Origin: Ciona savignyi
Taxonomy: Eukaryota; Chordata; Ascidiacea; Phlebobranchia; Cionidae
Assembly: GCA_000149265.1 (NCBI GenBank)
Contig: CH003098.1
Coordinates: 622,159-686,158 of the forward strand
Direction: 5' to 3'
DNA length: 64,000 bases
Shown: positions 12,601 to 26,600 of the stretch, piece after piece
Layout of the letters: every line of letters begins with the position of its first letter
Position numbering within the stretch: the stretch's first letter is position 1
The notes under the pieces: model-generated
What the model was told of the DNA's origin: nothing
The model's database searches: none
Seen by the model: only the letters and a program-made list of their open reading frames with translations
Translations under genes and position numbers: made by a program

Positions 12601-14579
12601 CACAACTCTTTATTGGAAACGAATTTTCAAGAAAATTCAAGGGGAAGACGTAACGCATCAAATTTGTTAACAAAGATTGTAATACATAAGTCCCGAGTTG
12701 GCCAACCAACGTTTTGCGTCTTTTCGACAGTCGGAAGCTGCAAAGCGTGTATACTAGACCAGGGCATTTATCATGAAATTGAAAATATCGCATGAAAATG
12801 TTGTTGCGCACAACCATGTACAAATTTTATATTAAACAGCATTAGTAATGACTGTACAGCGATTTAAACTCCCCTTGGGAACACAACGTTCCCAGCAACG
12901 CTATTTCATATTTAATAAAAACAAAAAAAAAAAAGTTAATATAAATTTACAGACGTTTTAGAACAACGTATGTTTTATAATACCAGCAAATACAACAAAT
13001 CTAAAGACAAAACGCATGTTCAATGCCAAATGCATATTTAGTGACTTAATTTAATTTGCTATTTTATTCACATCCAAGTTCTTTATATTGTGTTTTGGCT
13101 ATTTGTACATTAATCTGCATTTTCTTATAATATGACCGACGCGCACAAAACGGAATCGATTCCGGCAACAATTAAAATATAAACGACGAAGTGCACAAAC
13201 CACTAAACAATGTTTATCAACAGCTCGTACTTGAAGTTTTTTATAGGCTGACAATATCTTTATTTAAAATCTCAAACAAATATCAAGTTTTAGACGCTAG
13301 GTGAAATTACTTTTTCTTTCTGTGGCTTAAAAATTGCTGCTCATTCTTGCTTACACTTATTCTTGCTTACTGAAGCGACTTATAAGTATTTTTTAAAAGG
13401 TGTCTTAAGATTTCTCTTCTTTCCTAGTTCGATTTTTGTGGTATATTGCTGCACGTTTCAGAAGTAAGCGTCAATGCGTAAACCTTCCGTCACGCAAAGT
13501 CAACGCATCGGAACGCACCGCGCACGTGTTTCAACGCATTAATGATTCATTTCAGTTCTGTCTGCGTCGCGGATCACCGCGCATAACAAAGCAGGTTTCA
13601 GTTCTGAAAACTAGACTAATGCACCTTTTGAAATAAGCTGCATATGCTTAGCTGCGAATAAAACACGCACTAAGTCGAAACACCTCTTTATGCATACTGC
13701 TTGCGTTTCGTGTCAATATAAACAAAGACTAAACGACTGTTTTTTTCGAAATAATTTACCTTCAAGATTAAATCATTCATCAGATATCATCAAACAATAA
13801 ATTACAGAAAAATCAAAAAACGCGCTGCACTACACATACTTTATATTATATTCCTAGACACCATGATACAAACACTTCTACGCATTTTGCCTTGTGTACG
13901 CTAAAGCACAGTAGAACCTGGCAATCGGTTGACTACATAGTGGTAACACACGTTCGGTTATCGATTATTTTGGCGAAAATTTATGGTAATGTCCTAATCT
14001 CTGGAGGTAAAAGGATTTTAGTTCATGACTTCTTTTATCTGCAACGACATTTCTTGAATTCGATTTCTTTCACTGGGCGAACCTTTTTTTGACTTAGCCT
14101 TTGTATTCCCCATGGCCTACCCGCTACCATTAGACATCACTCGATCAGCGCAAGTGCTACACGCCCACTGCCGGGTTGCTGGGACAATTACAATTTGCAC
14201 AATTGCTAACTTTTTCTTCCGTCAAAGATTTCACAAAGCTAAGATGGTGACCGAGCCGAGAGAAGTGTTTTTTTAATAAATAAATCAGTAAAAATATGTA
14301 TTTCAGTACATTTTACTGCAAAAATGATCAAGTACATAATCAGTTTAACTTTACCACGGATCCATTTTATTTTCATTTATGTTTCATCCATTCACATTAT
14401 ATTATAGCTTAATAAGCGTTTCGGCACATAGCGCCATATAAAGCACAGTTAAAACCCAAAAAACGATATATACCCTCTCCTCAATTACAGTGATGCGTCT
14501 TAGGGTAAACAAGAAAGGTGTTTTAACACGTCATATAGATTGTCCTCATGCACGGCCAGATTGTATCTTGCACATGTGG

Positions 14580-14712
14580 GGCTGGTTTGCTCGTTCGGTA
14601 TTATCGCCAGCGGAATGTCATCCGCCGAAAGGATGCATAATGAAAACTATCTGCTCACAAGTCGGTCATGTCCTTATCCAAGTCCTTTAACGGACATACC
14701 TAATGAATCATG
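14580..14712 (+). repeat. Decayed SINE-B head
   Basis: CCGAAAGGATGCATAATGAA, then CAAGTCGGTCATGTCCTTAT and CTTTAACGGACAT, parallels the SINE-B B-box and GTCGGTTGTGTCCTTGGGCA body in the same order. The CCTAT tail is missing. Confidence 0.45.
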
Positions 14713-15159
14713 TGTCATAATCACCAAAGATTTCTGATAATCAGAAGGTAAGCCAAGAAGGTAACCTAACGATTTCTTGTGTGGTAACTCTGTATTTTTC
14801 CAGTCATGGTGATAAAACATAAAATATCCATGTAACCCAATCGCTTCATGTGCTTTGATTACAAACAACACATTATGCATGAAATACCACTAATGCGATA
14901 TGTAAATCAACATTCAGTACCGTTTCATGTAAATCTGGTTCTATGTTAAACGTATGCAAAATGCTATAGCTGATCATTTGTTGACAACAGACTTTGTTAC
15001 GTTTGTGTGGAATTCTGTATATGAATCGGCAGTCGTGCTTATCATTCGAAAGTATAACCTTGCCAGAACATAAGTTTTATTCATTTTCTATTATTGGTCG
15101 GGCAAAGTTTTGAACCAGCGATGAAATGGTTATTAATACATTTTTGTATAGAAACCGGT

Positions 15160-15202
15160 GTATGTTTTCGTCTCGTTAACCATTCGGCCACACACCGTGT
15201 CA
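15160..15202 (-). repeat. Truncated SINE-A head
   Basis: On the minus strand, GTGTGGCCGAATGGTTAACG followed by AGACG: the A-box part only, cut off before GATACATATACC. Confidence 0.6.
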
Positions 15203-15331
15203 TATTAATCAGCCCTCTTTCTTATTTTACAGGGCTGAATTCGGATATTAGCGATGCCCCCTCGACAAGTAGTTAGCAAAGTGCGACACCATGCGGTATA
15301 CACTTGTATAATCAAACATTGAGGATGTATG

Positions 15332-15449
15332 GTACGGTCGTGTGGCCGAATGGTTAACGCGACCGATACATATACCGATTCTTATACAAAAATCGGTCCT
15401 GGTGACGAGCCTATTATAAGTTCGTAACTTGGCACGGTCAAAAAAATTA
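15332..15449 (+). repeat. Intact SINE-A with 10-bp target duplication
   Basis: Full head, GATACATATACCGATTCTTA, CGGTCCTGGTGACGAGCC and A tail. AGGATGTATG flanks it at 15322-15331 and 15450-15459. Confidence 0.85.
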
Positions 15450-15459
15450 AGGATGTATG

Positions 15460-18400
15460 TAAAGCAGAGAGGCTGATCGACGTTGCTAAAGTTCTTATGA
15501 CATTTTATTCAAATTAAGTTAAATTTGTTTTAACTCTTTAGTTGTTTATTTACCGAGACAGTTTGACGAAAATAGGCCGAACAGATGGAGCGTGTTAAAT
15601 ATGGGATTTGTAACGTTGTAAATATCTTGATTTGATATGAATAATAAATATATCAATTGTATTCAATGACTGATGCAATTTAGACAACCACCACCACCAC
15701 AAATTTGACACCGGCAAATCTTTATTTATATGACTACGTTTTTATGTATACATTGAAATAAAGATATCCACGAAATAAATTATTGGCCGAAAAGATGCTT
15801 ATTTTACCATTTGCTGTCTTATTTCTTCTCTTTTGAATTAATTTGTTTGGCTATTTATAGTGAATTGTAATGTGTGGTTTCAAATATACGAAACCTGACA
15901 ATAATCATGGATAAGTGAATTTCAACCCCAAAATGTTGCACTTATAGTCCGCCTTTTTTCGGCAGAGTTATTAGTTGTTTGTATTTTTACCTTCCGGTAT
16001 CCTTTTTATTGAATGTTTTTTTGCTTTAATTTTATACAAAATAATTTAGAATCTAACAAATTCAGAATGTGCTTGTTACAAATACCGTTATTATGTAGAA
16101 ATCGGTCTATAAATCAGTCGCGTTAACCATTCGACCACACTCGCCAATGATTCAAGGTGTAGAGGTTTTCACCACCTTGTGGCTAAAAGTTTACTTGTTG
16201 TAACTTGTAGCGCGACATATCATCTACGTGTATAGTGATATCTTACAACAGTGATTCCAATTCCTTTAGGTGGGGGTAAAGAGCTAAAATCCAAATTAAA
16301 AGTCCTTTTTTAAAAAGTTGGCTTAGATAAGTTAACATTCTTGAGCGTCGATAGAAATTCACTTTCTAATGAAGGAAAAAGATCAAATAAGTTTAAAAAA
16401 ACCATCAGAGCATATCAAACACAGAAATCTCATACTTTCGGGTGGAGCGGAGAGCTGTGTTTTCCTTTAAAGCAACTAAGCGGCTGCTCAGAATAGCGTA
16501 ATAATTGGGAAACGAAGTGTTAATTATGGCATATCCGACACCACATTAAACAATGATGGAAAAGTCAAATACTGAACGGCGGAAGGGGGAAATCTATGGA
16601 AAAATTAAATTCGAAACTAGCTAGAAATCTACCGTAAACCACAATTGTATTAGGCTGAGTTGTTGCAAATTTTTTGTATTTCTGTTGTTTTAAACTTAAC
16701 TCCCGATCATTCCTGGTCGCTTCCAGCAATTTCGGTGTTTCACTTCGAAATCTGATCAAATCGAATTAATTTGCGGTCCACGATCAATTTGCACAAGTTA
16801 TAACTCGTGAATCACTTTCTTTGACTCAAAAGGCGACTTCGGCATTTTAGTAATTGTTTGGGGCAAGGTATGATTTTTCTTCTCGCCAGAACCACAACCC
16901 GCTCGACAGAGAACTCACCGAAGCGTAGTCACAAATTATGTATACATATTGGGCAATAATAGTCAAATAAACCTTTAGGTTTATCGTTTCCGCCCTGCCC
17001 GATACCTTTTGGCATATCTATATGAATAATGAATGAATAACAGTCGTGTGCTGTGACGTATACGCCAAAGTGCGACATAACTCTCCTTACAATGGCATAC
17101 ATTTTCAATTTGATTATTGTCGCCTTTTGTAGCGTATGGTCGTTATCGCATATAGGCCTATTAGAACCTGTGTGTTATATATAATATCGGAGTGAAATAC
17201 ACCGCCAAAGTATAAAATAGGCACATACCGCAGGTTTATCTGTAAATCATGTTTCATAAAACCGAATTACACGTGTATTCATGAAATGTATTTACAGTAT
17301 AGGCTACACCACATGCTTATATATACGCCATATATATATATATTTGTATTTTCTCTTCTGTTGAAACTAGTATCGGGTAAAACATGGTTTAAAATATTTA
17401 ATTTTGTTTTAATTAGTATGAACGTTCAAATTTCTAGAAACACATTTATCCAGTAAATCATAAAATAGAGTATTAAATAGGTTTAAACGGGGATTGTGAG
17501 CAATTATGTAACAAATTCGTGGCATAAATATAACAAAATATGTACATTAAATCCCTTTCTTGGATACACTTCAGAAGTAAGATTTTTTTAAATTTTATTT
17601 AATCTATTTTCCGTCAATCGTTTTTAAGGATTAACCCTCAATCCGCAATGTGTTAAACGTAGAGTGGTAAGACATTTACCGTATTCCGCCCTAAAGTATA
17701 CCACTAAACGCGATTTGTAATTCCATAAAAAAGAACAAACCAATGTTTTTCAAAACACCACTGCGTGCACCCCGTGCCTGCAGCCTGATGAATTCTTGAT
17801 ATGCATATATAATGTCTGACCTTTTGCGATTTACTTCTACAAAGCCTCCAGAGAAGGGTTGTGATAATGTAATCTTTCCAGAACAAATGGGAAAGAGAAA
17901 GAGATACTACTGTATACACTAAAATAAGGGTTTAGTTAAGATCTGATATTGCGTGTAGAATCGGTGTTACTTTTAACTCCCCTCCTCCTTGGTTTTATTT
18001 TTTTATTGTATTGTTGTCAGTTTTTTATTTTCCCACATTATAAATATACGGCAATAAAGTATAATACACCTCATGAAACCTAACTGAAACGCCGCATTTT
18101 CTTCTTTCCCCGCCAAGGAAATGACGAGCTTTTTACCTTATATAGGGTAACCTTGAATTTGGTCTTACTTACCTTTATATTTCCTTGCCCGTCTTCTGCT
18201 TTTCCGCCTTGGTGAGTGGATAGCATTTTGAATCAAGGCTCATTTATTTTAACTCCACTATAAACCAGATCTTCAATTTAACGCACTAAAAACAACCTGC
18301 ACAATACAATTTGCTATTAGTCGAATTCAAATCGCTTGGTGAATAAATTTACATCTCATTTGATTATTATAATGTTATTAAAATGATCAGTGGCATTGCA

Positions 18401-21400
18401 ATTCATATACATTGAAAGTTAGTGATTTTGTTAATCTTTTAACGCCTATTGAGTCCACGGTGCGTATAAGTTGAATCAATGACCCCTTAATCACATTATT
18501 CGTGAAATTCGTGACATGTCGTGAAAGTTAAAAGAAAAACGGATTTTCTGAACCCTAATATACCATACGAATTATTAACGTTCGGTCAATAGAAGTAGCC
18601 CATCGATTATCTTAGCCATACAGCCTTAATTGCCATAGTTTGTAAGAGAAATCCAGCAGAGTAGTCCGGATGGGAATAAGCACGAATGTAACGAGCAGTT
18701 GGGTAACGGATTCGATCCTCAACCCAACTACTTTCTGTATCGTGTTCATGGGGAGATTCCTCGACCCAGCGGATTAAAATGAATTGATAAAATATTAAAG
18801 TTACATCTAATTCTAGAAAACACCATGTTATACTGAAAAATAAATTTGTAATTGTGCAAAGAGCTGACACTGCTAATTGCCAAATGTACGTTATTTTTCG
18901 GCGCCTGCGTTTTCCATAAAACGCGCGAATATGAAAGTGTTGTGCATTTGGGTTACTTAACATAGCCTAGAGTTGTACAAATCAAAATCCTTAATAAATG
19001 CAACAATATGCTTAGAAACAAAAGGGGATAGGAAAGTACTAAACTGAACTCATTTTACTTAAAATCCTTAGTTTGTTCAGGCCAATCGCAGGTCGCTATT
19101 TAAATATCTTTGTACTACAAATTTTGCTTTATTGTAAGAAAACCTTCCCTATACTATTAAAACTATAGTTTAACATAAAGCAGAGTTCACTATACAAAGA
19201 TCTAAACCTACGCATATTTAAAAATAAAAATATCACTGCACATTTATAAAATTTAATGTTCCAACACATACTTCGTTTTCAGTGTAAAATAAATACTTAA
19301 TACTGACTAAAAAAGAGAAAAGAGAGATATAAGAGATATACGCTAAATCGTACTGTAATTCTGAATTTATTTGTTTAAACTAATTTGTTACCTTCAGTTT
19401 GTTTCTCTTTCTGCTGCTTAAATTATTTAATGCCGTCGCGTATAGTTTATATGTCTTATGTCAGTCAAGTGTCAAAACGAAGCATCATACACAAACTACA
19501 CCTGACTAATAACATAAAAAATAACTTAAGTATAGTCTACATTTTTAAACGTTTCAATAGTTTAAACCTTATTATTTTTGCTGAGACTAAGCTACGATTT
19601 CACGCATTCAGTTTCGAATTTAAAAACAATATATTCGGATGCAAGCCGCTCACAATCGTTTTCTACATTTAATCAATTTTCTCATTTGTCTGTCATAATA
19701 TAATCCATTGATCACGGCTTTGATGCAAATCCGCTTTTCTAAATTAACAGTGTTCCGCTTGTCCCAATCCGATGCGTCTTGGGAAAATGGATTCTCGTAT
19801 TTTCTTATCTTCGCTTTGATGCATGTGATGCAGTAAACGGCCTGGGTCCTATTTACAAAGCCGCGTCCATGGAATCAATAACGTTGGACAGTAATCGATG
19901 CTTTTAAATGCATTGGCGTTCACATCAAACTATTCTCTGATTGCAGCTCTAAGTGAATCATTCAAAACTGACAGCATTTGAAATACGTTATGTAAAAAGA
20001 AACTTCGTATTTAAAGACAGAGTGACGCATGTATCAAACCAATTTAACACTCTTCTAAAGCACCATTCCGAAAGTTAGAATGAGACGTGCTATGTTGGCT
20101 TTACACTTTTGTTTATCCTGATCTTTATGTAAATGCTGCAATCGACGGTTAACTGTGACGATTTTAAAGGTTATTAGTTGCATCATGCGACCAACCTTGA
20201 CTAATTCTACCAATGTAGGCCTATGCATAAAATATTCTTAAAATTATCACCGCAAATTACCACGCTCTGATTATGTCTATGGAGATTTTCCTGTTTCCTA
20301 TAACGATACCTCATTTCGTCGACATCAGTGAATGGGAAAGATCGCAAAAGTCGTCCAGTATTTTTTTTTTGTTGCTGATAAAATTAGAAAGCATTGTGAT
20401 TCGGGTAAATGCCGAAGTCGTTAATAATTCATCTTCTGATCAGTCGGATAAAAAGAAATGGCCAAGTGGATTAATAAACAACAAACGTATAAGCCTGTAT
20501 AGTGATCCTTTGAACATTGTGGCTTTTAAAGCATTTTACGATTATCTCCTTGGACTATTCAGCTTTTTTGTGTGACCTGTGTTTCTATGGTGAATGCAGA
20601 AATGTAATAAAAACCTGTAGCTTCGCATTGGAAATCTTTATAATTGATTGTCGATTTGTTCGACATGTGTATTGCTATCGGTTTCTGTTATTGTGCATTG
20701 ATCGTTGCTTTACTTTGCAACAAGTAACACTTTGTGTAAACTAATATACCTATATGTGTACGGGGGGATTTGCATGTTTCGCCTTGACGCATGTGGTGTG
20801 AATAGTAGTACAGACGCTCTGAGTCACCTAGCTGTTAATAGGAGAGCGTAAGGTTGGTTGGATCCGTCCCAGGTTGTCAATTAGCCGATTACTTAGTGAC
20901 TGGCTAGACCAATTAAAAGCTGTTTTCACGTCCCGTATCTTGGACTCTCTTCCCTGAAACGCAGTTTGGAGGTCCTACTGCTCAATTACATCAATCTAAA
21001 TGATTTTTTTCCAAGTTCATTTTTAAAGAAACATCGTTGGTATTATTTGCATGTTATTTACAATCGGTGGAAAAATAATTTTTGTGGAAAAAATGTAGAA
21101 TATATAGCAATAATATAAAACTTTGCGCTGTCGAAATAGATGCGAGATTGGCTTAGCGTTAAGAGGCAGTTTATACCAAATAAAGCAGGATGAATTTAGT
21201 TGTTACATTTTAAGAGAAAAATATTTCTATTTAAGGATGTTTTGTCACGATTATAAGTTTTGGTTCAATAAAAATATTTGTAGACTTTATTAACCAGTAT
21301 ATAGAGGGGAAATCTGATGTGATTTCAACGATAACCAACTTAATCTATTTATGACAATCTGTTAACACCCTGAATAATTTTGCACAATCGAATTCTTAAA

Positions 21401-23640
21401 CAAACTATATAATATGACGTAATTAAGGGGAATGGTTTTCGGCGTCCAAATATAGGAAAATTGTTGAAACACAATCACATTTTGTGTGCATAACCCTCCA
21501 CGTGTGGTGGAGTGAAAATTGACAACCACCTTGCTTACTCCGCGGCGGAGGCATATACACATGTCCATATCTTCCTCTACTACACTTTATACACTTACAA
21601 AAATCTTTTTTTTTACTTTTTTTGTCAATTCTAGACGGTTAATAAAGAAAATAAAACTGAATCTGTAAACCCTGTCTGACTTAGTCAACGCATCGTAAAA
21701 AAAACTTCATATGAACTTTTAAATAGCAACTACCAGGCTTCAGGGTCTCTCTCCACGACTTTTCCTTGTCTTCTGAAACCCTGCTCCAAACAGCACATAG
21801 TCTGCTGTACTTTGTTCTATTGGAGCCTCAATCGCCCAGTCCAAACTCAATTAGAGGTCCCACTAGTCATTTGTAACTCGATTTGGTGTTGATCTATCGA
21901 AATTTAGTTTTCCTTACCTTAAACCCTTGTTACAAATAAAGAACATGACTCAGTTTTTTGGACTTGAACGGCTATGACATATAACCGACTTTATTTATGA
22001 CTTTATTGTCGATCTTATTAATAGTCAGCCAAAATGTTTATTTTTGAATGCGGAACGGTAGCGCTTTCCTAAGTTAGATCATTTTGGGTAAGTTTAGTGA
22101 TTATTAAATCATATCTTACAAATAACAAAAGGGAATGTATAGGTCTAATCTTTCGTTTACGTGCCCGTTTCTAAATACCCCGCAGTGGAATGTTTACGAA
22201 TGGCAGTGCTACATTAAGCAACGACATTGTATTCAAGACATTTAGGCTAATGTGTTGCTTCGTTTGCATGTTAGCCAAATCAATGGAACTTTTACTTCAT
22301 TTAACCATTAACGAATAAACCGCATTTTTTTGGCCGTGTGGATAGATTTTACCAGTTTGCACTACACTCCGATCGATAGCGGCATTTCGGAATGTGTGCT
22401 TTCCAGATGTTTGATGTTCCTTGGAAATGCGGTGTATTTATTAAGAAACACTAATTTCCTCGCCGTCAACGCAATATAAAAGCGGTACATTAATTTCCAT
22501 GGTTCAATTTAACACTTCCTTAGGCGACTATCGATCAGCGCCTTTATAAAACAATATTTATCCGAGTTCTACTTTTTCACCCTGAATAGATAATGATTCA
22601 GTTTAATGTACCGTACCTTTGTGCGTTTCCTCTATGACTTATATTTATATGTTCGTATGGATGTAGCGTGATTTTGAGCTTGACCAAACATACATTATTA
22701 AATATAGACTCGCTCTCTTCCAAAGGACCAAACGCCCCGACGTAGGGCGGGTCCGCTATTCAATGTGTAACATTATCAGTTTGTTCAGCTTTTGTATTAT
22801 TTGTCGAGGCACGTTTGTGAATGCTCTCTTTATCGAATTCAATAAACGAAAGCTACCTTTGTCCCTAGATACCCTTTGCTTTCGCTGTCGATGTACCGGT
22901 TTATTAGAAACAATTGAAAACGTTTAGGCCCTCTTGCTTTCGGTGTAATGTTTCGGTTTAGTGTATGTTGGAATATTCGAATAAAATATTCCGTATATTA
23001 CCGCTTTTGCTAAATCGTGTAACGGTTGTTGTGTACACAGTATTCTTTTTATTTATTGGGCCCAAAGTTCATTTGGCACTTAAAAAGATATGTAAAGAAA
23101 GTTTATTGTTTTTGCGTGTTCAAAGTTTTAGACATGGAATTTAATGAAAGCGAGCGGTTGACATACCCTTGTGTATTATACCTGACAAGGGCCCACTCAG
23201 TGCAACGTTCGTTGCTTTATTAAAAAATTTTCTCAAAGATTTTGTTCTTAACAGTTTAAGATAAACAGATGTTCAATGTTAATGTTTCCAAAAATGATTT
23301 TTTGAGACATTTTAAGATGTTTAGGTATTTTCGTAGTTGAAATTGTCTGGCGTTTTACGAGAGAAAATCCAAAATTAAACCTGACGAGTCAGAAAACCCC
23401 ATACGCGCGCAGTCAGGTTACTGTACTATAACCATGTGTATTATCGTTAACATTAGAGTGTATAGCCTACTGTAACTCAGTATATTGGCGGTTAAAACTT
23501 AATGAAACGTAGTTTTCGCATATGTATTGTTTCAAGGCACTTCAATCTGTTCAGAAAAAAAAATTATTTAAAGATAAAATAGGTGAACAAATAGATGTGG
23601 CAGATTTCGGAAATAGTCCCCCTATGCACTAACGGATCTG
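15460..23640. other. Long spacer upstream of the LRR gene, no gene recognised
   Basis: AT-rich, with a SINE-A head remnant at 16,112-16,147, an AT dinucleotide run near 17,315-17,343, and tRNA-B-box-like fragments near 18,710 (GGATTCGATCCTCAACCC) and 20,855 (GGTTGGATCCGTCCC), which may be old SINE heads. The longest frame (minus, 18,963-18,607) shows no family signature. Confidence 0.5.
16112..16147 (-). repeat. Truncated SINE-A head
   Basis: On minus: GTGTGGTCGAATGGTTAACG then CGACTGATTTATAGACC, the promoter half only. Confidence 0.55.
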
Positions 23641-23659
23641 TAAATGTATAGTTTAAAAT

Positions 23660-26600
23660 ATGAAGAGCAACGAGGAGTTTCTAAGAAGTAAACTTTACAA
23701 GGGACCTTGTGGACGTGTCACTTTAGATTTATCCGGGACCAAATTGCGCGAGTTGCCAGATGGTGTTCTCGAATTGTCGGAGCTTCAATGCTTAATAGCA
23801 AACAACAACCGAATCACCAATATTTCTTCTGAAATACGGTCAGTGAATGTTTTTGTAGCGAATCACTTGTTATCCCACCGGCCTGCTAAATCAACATACC
23901 AAGTGTACTTACGTGTACTTCTACACGACTTCGTCTTTGAGAGATACAGTATTCATGTTGATTTTCCTTTTAAGGTTGCGCTTTTGTTTAGAAACTATTG
24001 TCTTTGGAACATCACAAGATTTTTTTATTAATAACATAGAAAGTAGATAACAAAACCTTTAGGTTTAAACATAATGAACTGGTGGATGCAGTCATTGAGG
24101 CGTGAACAGTGGTTAAGTATCACACACAGGTCGAAGATTTCAAACCGTAAGGTTCATTCATCGATTCCCATATACACTGTCACTAAATTTTCTTTTAGTG
24201 TGGCACAATTTTGTATAAGCCCTCTCTTTTTCGACAAATTACGGGATAAAATGACGCACACACTGCAGATTAGCTGTACTATGATAGACACGTACTTACG
24301 CGTCCATTCCACAATAATGACAACCGTTTAATCATCGAAGTAACGAATTGATTTCCTTTAGAAAGTTATGCTGTCTCCAAGCAATCTCGCTCCGAGGCAA
24401 CGCACTTACCAGCTTACCGGAGGCTATTTGTGACCTAAAATATCTCGAATATCTTGAGTGCAGCGACAATCCAATTACGGTAATTTAAACAAAAAACTCA
24501 AATTTAACTTCACAAATATATAACTCCATTCTTTTGTGTAATCTTAAAACTATAAGATATATAAATTGATTTTTATTTGTAGATATATTTATTTTATACG
24601 CACATATATTTAATAGTATTTGATGAATATTCTTATCAACTATATTATAACATACTATGTCATAACGTTTAAACTCAAAATTTCGTATTGCAGTTCTTAC
24701 CAAAACGAATCGGAAATCTAAAAAATCTCGTACAGCTATTTGCAAATAGAAATGATTTGTCGGATCTCCCAGTAGGACTCAGTTATTTGTGGCAACTGGA
24801 AGTTCTTGGATTAAACGGAAACAAGTAAGATGAAATTTGCATTTTTTTCGGCTTGTCGCAGTCTGAGTTGTGCCCGGAAAATTCAATATAGCGGAAACAT
24901 TACCAACAGCAATCTATTCAGTTAGGCGATCTTGGTACAACTAACGGAGGTGGTTTAAACGCAATGGGTAAAAGTGTCGAACAGAAACTGTATAGCACTC
25001 TCTCATTTGCATTAAATGCACTGCAATAGGTTCGCTAAATCAACGATGGAAATGAGATGTTCTTACAATTGATTGTGTTATACCTTCCCTAATCGTTCCT
25101 ATATTAGGGGATAAACATATGTCTCTTTTTTGTGTCTGCGAATATGGGATTCATGGGGGTTAATACGTGGGTTGTGGCCACAAAGTTTCATAGTGCTAGT
25201 TGTAATTTCAGTATGGATCAGTGTAATTTGTGTTTGCTTTCAATTTAATCTTAACTAAAATTTTCCAAATTAGTTGGTTATGTATTCAGTATTAACCAAA
25301 GTAAATTTACGTGAGAGGTTTTGCTTACATAATCCGTATTTTAGGTGATTAACTGTAAAAAACAAGACAAATCATTTCCATATACTGTATAAGTTAAGGT
25401 ATCTATCACACAAGGTATCTATCTCACATCACTTAAATTTGCCATTTCTTGTCAGTTTGATAATAAGCTCTGGGTGATACTTATACCGACTCTTATATAC
25501 AAAAAAAGGTCCTGGTGACGAGCCCACCGTGTGTTCGAAACTCGGCACAATAAAAAAATCATTTCCGTTTTATTGCAGACTTACCACTTTACCAGCTGAA
25601 ATGGGACGATTTCTACCTAAGATTAGAGTGCTTGGATTAAGTAATAACTCATTATGTAGTCTTCCCGCTGCCGTTTGTTCGATGCGTTCACTTGTTAAGC
25701 TTGGACTTTCAGGAAACAACATATCTAGGTAACTGCACGCACCTCTTCTGTAATGTTGTATATCCAACCTAATAACGATTTAAACTCTGAGTAATTAATT
25801 GATTGAATTGACAATACGGGATAATTGAAGTTTATAATTAGCCTTACATTTGGCTTGCTAGATCGACAGACAGTCCCCCATCAGTAGGTTTATGACATAT
25901 TTTAACATCCTTATATCACCTTGGAAATCTTTTTAGTTTGCCGTCTACGATACGGAAATTAAAATCACTCAAAGACCTTCGACTAGACGACAACAAACTG
26001 AAGTTCCTGCCAAGCCAGCTTTTTACTTTAAAATCTTTGGAAGAGTTAGCTTTATCAAGGTTTGTGAATAACTTACGAGTGTTTCTGTATTACTCTGCAA
26101 ACATGGTACTGGTTAAAATATTTAGCTAAAGGAATGGTATATGACTCGTGGGATCGCCTTCAGGGCGTTATAACTGCAGTCATTGTTAGATTTCTTAATC
26201 ATGTTTAGAGAGTTATGATATTCTTTTGAATACGACGTAGACATTTCTACTTTTTTAACCAATAAACTAGTGGAGTTCCGGTTAGGAACCTTGCTCCAAC
26301 ACACAGCCGAATAGATTGCGTCTGGTTTTTTACCGCCCATATTTCCTTCACAGTGCTACACTCATCTGAGTTAACCAACCAAAACATGGAGTACATATAG
26401 ATGGGTTGACAAGGAATGTTTTTCTATGATCCATTAAATCACACATCCCCTGTAAAAAAACAAAAATTACGAAAATTACCCAAAATTATCAAGTGTTGAA
26501 GATATAACTTTAGTGTTCTTTATATTTGATTATAATTATATTTAATCCACGCAACCCAGACCAATCCGTCACTTTAAACGCAATATAAATCGTCTTTACC

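Larger units (their letters stand above)
9972..15158. other. Spacer with no defensible gene
   Basis: Contains a MITE-like fragment at 12,370-12,600, a short conserved-looking frame at 11,866-11,990 and a decayed SINE-B near 14,580-14,712. Other ORFs are AT-rich noise without splice support. Confidence 0.5.

Noticed and set aside
12305..12670. 121-codon plus-strand ORF
   Set aside because: Lies across a MITE-like segment with CTAACCC-type simple sequence, which explains the long open frame and its T/L/P-rich composition.
6031..15449. tRNA genes (A and B box with GGTTCGAAAC)
   Set aside because: These copies lack a cloverleaf with paired acceptor stems, are multi-copy with A tails and target duplications, and so are SINEs.
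18607..18963. 118-codon minus-strand ORF
   Set aside because: No domain, no splice context and no recognised similarity. Part of it overlaps a tRNA-B-box-like repeat fragment (GGATTCGATCCTC on plus), so chance or repeat origin is more likely.
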